From Tubiluchus corallicola (Eukaryota > Priapulida > Priapulimorpha > Priapulimorphida > Tubiluchidae): a stretch of DNA of 64,000 nt. Of this stretch, positions 1 through 26,900 are shown one piece after another. The notes below the pieces were generated by a model. It was not told where the DNA came from. It made no database searches and saw only the letters and a program-made list of their open reading frames with translations. The stretch's first letter is position 1. Each line of letters opens with the position of its first letter. The position numbers and the translations under genes were made by a program. The stretch lies in NCBI GenBank assembly GCA_030141605.1, contig JAQGDQ010000348.1:62001-126000 (forward strand), written 5' to 3'.

Positions 1-642
1 GCTTCATGTTCTAACAAATTCCGTGGTCTACTATTAGAGAAACAATGGGCTTCATGTTCTAACAAATTGTATGATTTGTTGTTAGGGAAACAATGGGTAT
101 CATGTTCTAACAATTCTGTGGTCTGCTGTTAGGGAAACAATGGGTACCATGTTCTAACAACTTCCGTGGTCTACTTTTAGAGAAACTATGGGCTCCATGT
201 TCTAACAAATTCCGTGGTCTACTGTTAGGGAAACAATGGGGTTCATGTTCTAACAAATTCCGTGGTCTGCTGTTAGGGAAACAATGGGTACCATGTTCTA
301 ACAAATTCCGTGGTCTACAGTTAGGGGAACAATGGGCTTCATGTTCTAACAAATTGTATGATTTGCTGTTAGGGAAACAATGGGTATCATGTTCTAACAA
401 TTCTGTGGTCTGCTGTTAGGGAAACAATGGGTACCATGTTCTAACAAATTCCGTGGTCTACTGTTAGGGAAACAATGGGGTTCATGTTCTAACAAATTCC
501 GTGGTCTGCTGTTAGGGAAACAATGGGTACCATGTTCTAACAAATTCCGTGGTCTACAGTTAGGGAAACAATGGGCTTCATGTTCTAACAAATTGTATGA
601 TTTGCTGTTAGGGAAACAATGGGCGACATGTTGTACAAAAAC
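1..642. repeat. 48-bp minisatellite with higher-order structure
   Basis: Tandem units of 48 bp, about 13 copies, each with a TTAGGGAAACAATGGG-like core. A variant unit containing TTGTATGATTTG recurs near 67, 352 and 593. It marks higher-order blocks of about six and five units, roughly 50-338 and 339-576. The period is a multiple of three, so the minus strand reads as 16-residue repeats. One-base deletions in some units break that frame, so I treat it as non-coding satellite. The array runs off the left edge. Confidence 0.9.
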
Positions 643-2142
643 TGTATTCCATTGTTAGGTACAAACAGCTCTTGAGAGACACGCACTTTGAAGTCTAGAT
701 CAGCTAGCAGGCTAGTAAACTCTGGCTAGCTGTGATCACATAATTATGCAAAAATGTATGATTTTAAAGGCATACAGGATAATGTTAATTAGTAATTACT
801 TAAAACTCAAACAATATGGAATAATGTATATTGAAGATTGAATAATTTACTGGTGTTGAGTCTGCTTTGCAGGCATGACGTGCAACTGACGGAACGCTTT
901 CCTTTTTATAATCATTAAAAGTAAATGCAGAAAAGAGGAGAGCAAACTTAACCAAGCACACAGAGCTTCTGGAAATGGAACATATGATTTCCAATATACA
1001 AAGACATGACAGTTGCTGCACTAGTCATACTATTGAAGTCGTACTGTTGAATTAATTGACTGGAAAATTATTATGACATAATAAATATGCTAGAAGAATT
1101 CATAAAACAAGAGTACAGACACTATAAATTTAATGAGAAATGTTGTAAATTGACAGTTTGTGGCGATAAATCAAGTGCTGCCATCTGTCACATAAATAAG
1201 AACTGTTAAGAAACAGAAGAAAAATTAGTTTGCCTATCAAAGTAACACTATCTGAAGCATGAAAAAATGGGCAGAGCAATGAAGAACTGTGTCAGGTATG
1301 TGGGGCTTGTTGACGACTTTGGGCTGTTTTAATTTTGGGAGTGGTCAGATCACAATAAACTCGAGTAAAATTGTACTTTTGTGTTAAACTGGTTTAAAAT
1401 TTATTTCGTAGTACATAACACCTATTTTGACGACAAGGATGGAATACATACATACTACAGCATATCAATTGTTTATTTAGACAAATTAATAATCTAGTGT
1501 ATTACAATTCAATTCTAACACAATTGTTAGATACACTAAATAATGAATTTCTCTTGGATATAAAAGCGTTTAATATTGATTATGATATATAATTTATATT
1601 AGCGATTCTTCTGTGCCTATGCAACCTCAGACTGCCAAGATCAAACCACAAATCAGTATATAGTGATTATTTTATTTATTGAACACTTTATAATCATGAT
1701 CACAGTTTTTCTTAGTTCTTGCTCCATTTCATCTTTCATTCACTGCTCCCCCCCACTTTTATGTATATATTATTATTATTTCAATTATTCATCACTTCTT
1801 TAAGATTTCCACGTACAGTTTGGCCTGTCAAGCTATGCTTTTAGGCTCAAACTGTATGCATCAAAATTACACTGTAATGTAATTTGCAGATGTATATGCT
1901 GCATAAGAATCTCTTTCTGGATACTATTGCATTTATATTTATATTTACTTCAGTGAAATTGTCTGTATTTTTATTATAACTGTTAGATGCAGAGTGGAAA
2001 TAAATAAACTTATAACTTATTCCACAAATTATAAAACACAGTTTCATCAAACTAATTATTAGACAGCAGTTTCTACTAGTTATCAATCGTTTGATGAAAT
2101 CATTAATTTAAAATTTTGTTGCATAATGATTTGCGGAAACGC
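643..2142. other. 3' flank of the P450 gene, no gene seen
   Basis: AT-rich sequence with only short, patternless reading frames. No conserved motif or clear mobile element was recognised. It should contain the 3' UTR of the minus-strand P450 gene. Confidence 0.5.
1970..1975 (-). terminator. candidate polyadenylation signal of the P450 gene
   Basis: AATAAA on the minus strand about 170 bases after the P450 stop codon. Further AATAAA copies lie at 1671-1680. The sequence alone cannot tell which is used. Confidence 0.35.
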
Positions 2143-16845
<14,703 letters not shown>

Positions 16846-17430
16846 GTTTATGTGAAACACAGAAACTGGAGTCAAATTTCAGGAAATGCACAATGTTCTG
16901 GTTTCTAATGCTTCAAGCTACTGCAATGCGCTTTGCTGAAATGACATTTTACTTTGACAATTTTTCGCAAGCAGGGAAAAGATCGTGCAATGCTAAGTAA
17001 AAAAATCATTAGCATACATCAGGTGATCACGATTTCAGTTACATGAAAAGTCAACAATAATTTTTTGCTGTATTTAAAAAATTATGACGTACGTAAAATG
17101 TGTGTATGTATGTGTTGTCTGAAGTATTTCATATTTGCTATAAGAATTTTTTCAGATATTAGAAGGTTATGATATTTCTGCTAGCGCGCAAAGTACACTC
17201 GTACTCTCTTTAAAAGCTAATTTAAATAAAGATGTTAGATAACTTGTGTATAACTTGCCTGAGAACTTGACATGCTTTTCACGACAATGAGCCTAAAATA
17301 AAGGATAAGAAATGCCTTTAAAAAGCATTGAAATTATATATCAAGTCTTTTGTTCTAAAGTTTTATGATTGTGCATCGTGCATAGCTGAAATCGTGCGTT
17401 TGAATTCTATATAAAAATATAAATATAAAA

Positions 17431-17459
17431 AATTATTATTATTATTATTATTATTATTA

Positions 17460-17501
<42 letters not shown>

Positions 17502-17560
17502 TACTATTATTATTATTATTATTATTATCATTATCATCATCATCATCATTATTATTATTA
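17431..17560. repeat. (ATT)n microsatellite
   Basis: ATT repeat with a few ATC and ACT variants, upstream of the P450 start. Confidence 0.95.
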
Positions 17561-17689
17561 TTATAAGGTGTAAGACTAAAATGATATAACAATATAAACT
17601 CTATGCATTTTTAACAATGTAACTCATCTCAGTCAAGTATTAAGTTGTAATCTTGATGATATTACCTAAGCGTAATGATTTTATATATC

Positions 17690-18150
17690 ATGTCTATCAT
17701 GTTATTGCTGGATTGGAACGTTGTAACATGGAATGGAAATGTCTCTATGCTGATGAATTATGTATTTTAGCTACGACAATATCTGCTCTTCAGACTCTTG
17801 TAAACTGTTTTGTTACTTAAGCTATTAATCATGATGTCACAGTAAATACGAAGAAGACAAAAGTTATGTCAGTTAGGCCTAAATCTGTGTGGCATAAAGC
17901 TTGGAAAATAAACGTTTAATGGAATTGTATTAAGTGAAACTAGTAAAGACAAATACCTTGCGTATTGGTTAACAAATGACAGCCGAAACGATTGTGATAT
18001 GATAATGCAGAAAAGTAAATTTTATGCTCGAATTAATTTACTCATATTGACTTTCTCTGCTTGCAGTCTAACTGTAAAAATGCTACTTTTTAAATCATGT
18101 GCAGTAAATATTTACGGTTTATCATTTTTGGAGACGATTTTGTAACTACA
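17690..18150 (+). pseudogene. fossil LINE reverse transcriptase
   Basis: Decayed reading frame with stops and frameshifts but a clear reverse-transcriptase core. LYADELCILA corresponds to the YADD catalytic box. NTKKTKVMSVRPKS and, later, YLAYWLTNDSRND and LFKSCAVNIYG follow in the order seen in CR1/RTE-type LINEs. It is non-functional: the second aspartate of the box reads E, and stop codons interrupt it. It lies in the P450-UGT intergenic region. Confidence 0.8.
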
Positions 18151-18179
18151 ATCTAACTGTAACTGCAATATGCACAACG

Positions 18180-19535
18180 ACACTTTGTTATTGGAAGGTG
18201 CTGCCCTCTACGAGCAAAGTGGAGAGGAAAGGACAGTAGGGGAACAATGTTGGTTGCGTTCTTATTCACAGCAATGTTTTTTATCATTTTTGTGTTATAG
18301 TTAACAACAGAGTTTAGTTATTACCAAATTTGTACCTTGAGAAACTTTAAATCTTGATGAAGAGCCAACGATGTAAGTTACATGAATTTAAATAATTTAA
18401 TTAAGTTTACGAATTCGATCTGTGAAATTTGTAAAAGTACTTTGACCAACAGGTTGTCTTCTTATTTATTAAGCTTCTGTTTATCATTCTATTTATTTTT
18501 CTTACTTGTTAATGTTCTCTTTATTATTCTCTTTAGAATAAACGACTTTGGAACATGAATGAAATAGTGAAGGCTTTCTGTGCATAACACTAACAAACAT
18601 TATAACTCCATTTAATAAAGGATTAGCCATTTTTTTCAGGACTGAATATTTGTGCGCTGCAAGCAGAATTACAGCCGAATTGAATCTGCCGTATTTCAAA
18701 CTGCTAGAAAGAAACCGTTTTTATAGTACCATGTGCCCTATAATGAAAGTAAACAATTTTATTTTAGCAAACATTTTAAATAGTGACTTACTTGCTTTGT
18801 TTAATATTGGTGAAGTGGAGAGACAAGGTAGTTTTTCAGTCCCCACAACAATCGACAATATTTATCATTCTTCGGGTGGCTTCTTGCCAGCAAATATGCA
18901 CAGCATGTTTTTGTGACCATTTTATAAATTAACTCATATCTATGCGCTTGTCAGCAGCTAGCAAGCTAGCCATAGATGTAATGAAACAGTAATCTAAAGC
19001 ACAATAGTTAGTTGTTATAATAACAACGACCATAAACAAGTCTGCTACTTTGATTACTTAGCTTAGCTAGGAAGTTTTGCTAGGAATTAATTAGTGTTGG
19101 CAGACTGGGCAGACTGTACCTGCTTGTGAAATTGTTATTTCAACAAGAATTAAAAATTCAACGTGTTTAAAACACGAGACAGTTTCAGTGGGAGAAATCC
19201 TATGAATTTCACAGAGACTCATGCGTCGATTAGAATGTCTCATATCACGATCCTATGAATTCGGTCAATGTTGCAGAGTTTAAAACTGCTCATTTTCACC
19301 GGAAATCGTCCGATTGAAGATCATTAATGCGCGAACATTCTGCAAACTGTTTCTTTAATAATAGTTATAGGCTGATATTACGGTTCGTAGATTACAGCCA
19401 CCAGCACCAGATTAATAAAATAACCAATGTACAAGCAGACCTCACCAACAATGAACATAAGTTTCCTTGGTAAGAAAATCGGCCGGTATCGTCCAGGAAA
19501 ATGCCTGATGCGGGAAACAGCTCTGCCCTCCCCTC
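18180..19535. other. intergenic sequence, nothing recognised
   Basis: An 88-codon open frame at 18650-18916 has no recognisable motif. Otherwise the sequence is AT-rich without clear repeats. It forms part of the shared upstream region of the divergent P450 and UGT genes. Confidence 0.4.
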
Positions 19536-19539
19536 GTCG

Positions 19540-19875
19540 CGTCCCTGGTCTCCAGCATTTAAAACAAAATCACTAATATTAACCAGATATGAAATACCAT
19601 CACACCAGTACGACAACATACACACTAATTCAGAATTCATATATCCACGGCCATATTAATTAAATCATAATTTTTTCATTTTTTTGTGCATAGTTGTAAA
19701 TATGTTTGATTTTATTCGCCATTACTGCACAGTAGTTTAGATTGCTCTGACGCATTTGCCTTTAGCAGTGTAAGTTTTTATTAACTAACACTGATTGATC
19801 ATCTCTGTAAATTTTTTATCAGTGATTATCAATGTATTTTAATGGCAAATAAAGATTAATTTATATATATAATGA
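19540..19875 (+). mobile_element. 5'-truncated LINE 3' end
   Basis: Nearly the same as the 3' part of the LINE at 28170-29125, beginning at CAGCATTTAAAACAAAAT and ending with AAATAAAGATTAATTTATATA. Only the last codons and the 3' UTR remain, as expected of incomplete reverse transcription. Confidence 0.8.
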
Positions 19876-20293
19876 GGAGAATAAGTTTTGTGAAAAACGA
19901 GCAAAAAGCCTTTTTACGAGGTTTTTTGCCTCGTTCCTCGGTGACCTTTCACCAACTGCATCTTGATAAAAACCTGTGGTCAATTAAGAGATTCTACTGT
20001 GAAACAGAATGTTAATAAAAATGTGTCAACTTTTACACTGGGCTCTGCAGCTATAGGCTACAATGCTTACTGGTACAGCCGACCTTTGGACTTAAACACC
20101 TCTAACATGTTAATGGTCCAACGAGCGTGTGCTGTAGGTTGCAGCAGCTTGTATTTTCATAAATAAACTGGTCATTCTAGTTTCACAGCTTGCTTATTAT
20201 GTGACAGCTGATACTAATGATGAGATTGTTAGCTGGTATATTAATTATAATTTAAAGGAGTGTTAACAAGAAAAGTTAGCTGGCATTTTCGTC

Positions 20294-20305
20294 ATGCGAA
20301 GATAA
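20294..20305 (+). promoter_or_regulatory. short upstream ORF of the UGT gene
   Basis: ATG CGA AGA TAA lies 11 bases before the UGT start codon. If it is in the mRNA it could reduce initiation at 20317. The transcription start is unknown. Confidence 0.35.
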
Positions 20306-20316
20306 ATATCTCTGTC

Positions 20317-20979
20317 ATGAATTTCGTGAGCTTCTGTGATCTTACTACAATACTGTGCTTAATATCGCTCACTGTAGCAACCACTGATGCTGGGAAAATT
20401 CTTCTCAAACCAGCGGGACCAGGTGAGCACAACAGTCACAGGATAATTATGGAGCTCATTGCCAGCATCCTGGCAAGGGATGGTCACGAAGCTGTGCTGT
20501 TGCTAGGCGACGAGTTTCCCAACACGAAGCCAGTGACGTATCGAACTCTGACCTGGACGTCGCAGAAGAGTGACCAATGGTCAAGTAATGGAGAAATGAG
20601 AGAAGAACATCTAGAACAATATCTAGAGCAATACTGTGAACTGCTTTTGACAAATAAGAAGTTACTGAGGCTGTTGAACTCTGAGAATTTTGACTTGATT
20701 GTTCTGGATGAACTCAGTTTATGTGACTTTCTCTTAGCGAAGATGCTACAGAAACCATTTGTTATCATTGGTACTATTGGTTTAACGTTAGTGCAGAGTG
20801 AATCACCTTCAATGCTGTCTTACATTCCAAGTGGAAGTTTAACCAATTTCGGAAGAGATCACTTGACGTTCGCTGAGAGATTTCAAAACGTTTTGCATCA
20901 CTGCATGGAATCGATGATGATGTATTTCCTGGTGGAGAGAGGCACGAATAAGCTGGGGCAGAATTTAGGCACCTTGCAG
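20317..20979 (+). CDS. UGT exon 1 (aglycone-binding half)
   Basis: Codes for residues 1-221: signal peptide, S40-H41 in the acceptor site, GHEAVLLL and the Asp131 region. The donor is TTGCAG|GTAAGT, phase 0. Confidence 0.92.
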
Positions 20980-23900
20980 GTAAGTTACTCGCCAGAAAAA
21001 ATGAGAGTAAAGGAAAGAGAGAGACGAAGGGGTGGGAAGAACGTATGGGACGACAAATGAATAGAAGAAAGGGGGCAGCTTAGAACAGAGACTGTTCGCT
21101 AGGAAAGGTAACTTATCTACGTAATCATTATGCCTAGCCACGTGCGTACAGCTGATTGCTGAAAGTGCAATTTTTTATACAGGGTGGTGAATCAGTTGCT
21201 TCAATTTTTATAAACAGGGTGGTGAATCAATTGGTTCAATTTTTATAAACAGGGTGATGAATCAATTGGTTCAATTTTTATAAACAGGGTGGTGAATCAG
21301 TTGCTTCAATTTTTATAAACAGGGTGGTGAATCAGTTGCTTCAATTTTTATAAACAGGGTGGTGAATCATTTGTTTCAATTTTTATGTACAATGTGGTGA
21401 ATCAGTTGGTTCAATTTTTGTGTACAAGGTGGTGAATCAGTTGGTTCAATTTTTACTTACAGGGTGGTAAATCAGTTGGTTCAATTTTTATATACAGGGT
21501 GGTAAATCAGTCGGTTCAATTTTTATATACAGGGTGGTGAAGCAGTTGGTTCAATTTTTATATACAGGGTGATGAATCAGTTGGTTCAATTTTTATATAC
21601 AGGGTGATGAATCAGTTGGTTCAATTTTTATATACAGGGTGGTGAATCAGTTGCTTCAATTTTTATGTACAGGGTGATGAATCAGTTGGTTCAATTTTTA
21701 TATACAGGATGGTAAATCAGTTGGTTCAATTTTTATATACAGGGTGGTAAATCAATTGGTTCAATTTTTATATACAGGGTGGTGAATCAGTTGGTTCAAT
21801 TTTATGTACAGGGTGGTAAATCAGTTGGTTCAATTTTATGTACAGGGTGGTAAATCAGTTGGTTCAATTTTATGTACAGGGTGGTAAATCAATTGGTTCA
21901 ATTTTTACTTATAGGGTGGTGAATCAGTTGGTTCAATACGACGGGAAGCGTCGATGGTCTTTCCCATGACAAACTATCCGTTTGAATATCCTCAACCGCT
22001 TGTACCAAATGTGAAATTAATAGGAGGGCTAACTGCACATCCAGTGGAAGATTTACACGTAAGTCAATGCGGCAATGTCAATGTCAAAAGGATTTAGTAA
22101 TAAAAGTGTGATAAACTCGTCGTGTGATTAGTATAATCAGTTTAAAGTCCTGATCATTTTACCCTTAGGCACTTCCGTCATAAATATAATAAGTTTTCAC
22201 ATAAAATTAGATAGATAATTTTGTAATATTTTTTGCACGAACATTAAATAAGCTGCAGAAGTCTGCGTTAGTTTAAGCAACGGACGCTTACGGAAAGCTA
22301 CGATGCGCTTACGAAAACTCACGAAGTTCACCAGCTACGCCATAATTTTCAAGTGAATGGCGGTTACCACTGCGCCTGAGAATTTCTATACAGCAATAGT
22401 GGTTTGAAGAAACCAAAAAACTTGAAATTTAGTTTTAAGATTTTATTCTGAAATGCCTACATAAACAGTGAAGTAGTGTCATGTTGAAAAGCAGAAAACC
22501 AAGTGACCAAAAACTACAGGTGAAATCATTTAGGTGTGAAAACAGGTTTAGAGATTATGCATTCATAAAGACTGTAGAAGCCAATGAAAATTTAAACAGT
22601 AAAGAGAAAGATTTAACAATTTTAACAAGAACACCTGAAGGTGGCAGCACTATGCAAAACTCAAAAAAGTATGGTGACAATACAACATAAATTTAAATTT
22701 AATGTAATTAAAATGATTTTCTTCTGTCCAGATAGTATAACTTAACCTTATGCTTTATAGATAGTTTTTTGCAAAGTCCTTTGTTATATATTTCTAAAAT
22801 TAAGTGATAACAATAAAATGTACCAAAAAAATGCTATAGACTTGTCCTCTCATTTATAATGGTTTCTTTATCGCTGCATCAGATTGTTTGTTCCAGGGCA
22901 TAACTAGATTTATCTCAGCGGCAAAAAACAAACCACTTGTCCTAGTCACTTTTGGAACATTATTTGGTAGGATGAATCACATGGAAGAGGTAGGAATAAA
23001 CCAAATTTAAAACATCATATGCAAAAAGAATCTGTATTCGGACTTAATGCCCCTTTTCATGAATGGTTTTTTAATCTTATCGTAGACCGAGCCAATTAAT
23101 CGATTAATAATCTTATCGTAGACTGAACCATTTAATCGATTAATAATCTTATCGTAGACTGAAGCAATTAATCGATTAATAATCTTATGGTAGACTGAAG
23201 CAATTAATCGATTAATAATCTTATGATAGACTGAAGCAATTAATCGATTAATAATCTTATCGTAGACTGAACCAATTAATCGATTAATAATCTTATCGTA
23301 GACTGAAGCAATTAATCGATTAATAATCTTATGGTAGACTGAAGCCATTAATCGATTAATAATCTTATGATAGACTGAAGCAATTAATCGATTAATAATC
23401 TTATCGTAGACTGAGGTTATTAATCGATTAATAATCTTATCGTAGACTGAAGCAATTAATCGATTAATAATCTTATCGTAGACTGAGGCAATCAATCGAT
23501 TAATAATCTTATCGTTGACTGAGGCTATTAATCGATTAATAATCTTATCGTAGACTGAAGCAATTCATCGATTAATAATCTTATCGTAGACTGAAGCAAT
23601 TAATCGATTAATAATCTTATAGTAGACTGAGGCAATTAATCGATTAATAATCTTATCGTAGACTGAGGCAATTAATCGATTAATAATCTTATCGTAAACT
23701 GAGGCAATTAATCGATTAATAATCTTATCATTGACTGAGGCTATTAATCGATTAACAATCTTACCGTAGACTGAGGCAATTAATCGAATAATAATTAAAT
23801 CGGTCACTGAGGCAATTAATCAATTAATAATCTTATCGTAGACTTAGACAATTAATCGATTAATAATCAATCAATCATAAAACTGTTTTAAACTTAAAAT

Positions 23901-26900
23901 ACACGTAGCAAATAAAAAAGTTTAGCGAACTGTTACTATATTGACTAGCAAAAATGGTAAACTCGATGCAGTCAATTTTCAGGATGATTTAGACATCCTC
24001 TTGAAAGCATTTGAACATCTTTCTTCGTATCACTTCGTGTGGTCCTTGGACAAGACAAACTGGAAGAGAAAACTACCAGACAACGTACAAGTATTCAGTC
24101 AACTTCCTCAGAACGATTTACTTGGTATTAATTTAAATTGTTTTTACAAGTTGAAAAACTACTCAATAATACCCTTCGTTACTGATATTTCATCAAAAGT
24201 GGCTGTACCAGTTATGACATGTGTAGAAAATTGTGAAAGCTGCTCTAATAATGACTGTCTCAGTGATGATGTGTGTAGAACATTATGAGAGCTGCTTCAG
24301 TAGTGAGTGTCCCAGTTATGATGTGTGCAGAACATTATGAGAGCTGTTCCAGTAATGACTGTCACAGTGATGATGTGGGCAGAACATTATGAGAACAGCT
24401 TCAGTAGTGACTGTCACAGTGATGATGTGTGTAGAACATTATGAGAACAGCTTCAGTAGTGACTGTCACAGTGATGATGTGGGAAGAACATTATGAGAAC
24501 AGCTTCAGTATTGACTGTCACAGTGATGATGTGTGTAGAACATTATGAGAACAGCTTCAGTAGTGACTGTCACAGTGATGATGTGAGTAGAACATTATGA
24601 GAGCAGCTTCAGTAGTGACTGTCACAGTGATGATGTGTGTAGAACATTATGAGAACAGCTTCAGTAGAGACTGTCACAGTGATGATGTGAGTAGAACATT
24701 ATGAGAACAGCTTCAGTAGTGACTGTCACAGTGATGATGTGTGTAGAACATTATGAGAACAGCTTCTGTAGAGACTGTCACAGTGATGATGTGAGTAGAA
24801 CATTATGAGAACAGCTTCAGTAGTGACAGTCACCGTGATGATGTATGTAGAACATTATGAGAACAGCTTCAGTAGTGACTGTCACAGTGATGATGTGGGA
24901 AGAACATTATGAGAACAGCTTCAGTAGTGACTGTCACAGTGATGATGTGTGTAGAACATTATGAGAACAGCTTCGGTAGAGACTGTCACAGTGATGATGT
25001 GAGTAGAACATTATGAGAACAGCTTCAGTAGTGACTGTCACAGTGATGATGTGTGTAGAACATTATGAGAACAGCTTCAGTAGTGACTGTCACAGTGATG
25101 ATGTGGGAAGAACATTATGAGAACAGCTTCAGTAGTAACTGTCCCAGTGATGATGTGGGAAGAACATTATGAGAGCTGCTTCAGTAGTGACTGTCACAGT
25201 TATGATGTGTGTAGAACATTATGAGAACAGCTTCAGTAGTGACTGTCACAGTGATGATGTGTGTAGAACATTATGAGAACAGCTTCAGTAGTGACTGTCC
25301 CAGTGATGACTAGTGTAGAACATTATGAGAACAGCTTCAGTAGTGACTGTCACAGTGATGATGTGTGTAGAACATTATGAAAACTGCTTCAGTAGTGACT
25401 GTCCCCGTGATGACGTGTAGAACATTATGAGAACAGCTTCGGTAGTGACTGTCACAGTGATGATGTGTGTAGAACATTATGAAAACTGCTTCAGTAGTGG
25501 TTCTCTAAGTGATGACTAGTGTAGAACATTATGAGAACTGCTCCAGTAGTGACTGTCACAGTGACGATGTGTGTAGAACATTATGAGATTAGCTTCAGTA
25601 GTGACTGTCACAGCGATGATGTGTGTAGAACATTATGAGAACAGCTTCAGTAGTGACTGTCACAGTGATGACGTGTGTAGAACATTATGAAAGCTGCTTC
25701 AGTAGAGACTGTCACAGTGATGATGTGTGTAGAACATGATGAGAACAGGTTCAGTAGTGACTGTCACAGTGATGATGTGGGAAGAACATTATGAGAACAG
25801 CTTCAGTAGTGACTGTCACAGTGACGATGTGTGTAGAACATTATGAAAACTGCTTCAGTAGTGACTGTCACAGTGATGATATGTGTAGAACATTATGAGA
25901 ACAGCTTCAGTAGTGACTGTCACAGTGATGATGTGTGTAGAACATTATGAGAACAGCTTCAGTAGTGACTGTCACAGTGATGATGTGTGTAGAACATTAT
26001 GAAAACAGCTTCAGTAGTGACTGTCACAGTGATGATGTGTGTAGAACATTATGAGAACAGCTTCAGTGGTGACTGTCACAGTGATGATGTGTGTAGAACA
26101 TTATGAAAACTGCTTCAGTAGTGACTGTCACAGTGATGATATGTGTAGAACATTATGAGAACAGGTTCAGTAGTGACGGTCCCAGTGATGATGTGTGTAG
26201 AACATTATGAAAACTGCTTCAGTAGTGACTGTCACAGTGATGATATGTGTAGAACATTATGAGAACAGGTTCAGTAGTGACGGTCCCAGTGATGATGTGT
26301 GTAGAACATTATGAAAACTGCTTCAGTAGTGACTGTCACAGTGATGATATGTGTAGAACATTATGAGAACAGCTTCAGTAGTGACGGTCCCAGTGATGAT
26401 GTGCGTAGAACATTATGAGAACAGCTTCAGTAGTGACTGTCACAGTGATGATGTGTGTAGAACATTATGAGAACAGGTTCAGTAGTGACGGTCCCAGTGA
26501 TGATGTGTGTAGAACATTATGAAAACTGCTTCAATAGTGACTGTCACAGTGATGATATGTGTAGAACATTATGAGAACAGCTTCAGTAGTGACTGTCACA
26601 GTGATGATGTGTGTAGAACATTATGAGAACAGCTTCAGTAGTGACTGTCACAGTGATGATATGTGTAGAACATTATGAGAACAGCTTCAGTAGTGACTGT
26701 CACAGTGACGATGTGTGTAGAACATTATGAAAACTGCTTCAGTAGTGACTGTCACAGTGATGATATGTGTAGAACATTATGAGAACAGCTTCAGTAGTGA
26801 CTGTCACAGTGATGATGTGTGTAGAACATTATGAGAACAGGTTCAGTAGTGACTGTCACAGTGATGATGTGTGTAAAACATTATGAAAACAGCTTCAGTA

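Noticed and set aside
107-591. 16-residue repeat protein on the minus strand
   Set aside because: The frame is broken by one-base deletions inside variant units, there are no splice signals, and the pattern follows the 48-bp satellite.
23007-23807. 12-residue repeat frames on the minus strand
   Set aside because: Product of the 36-bp array inside a UGT intron on the opposite strand; interrupted by frame changes.
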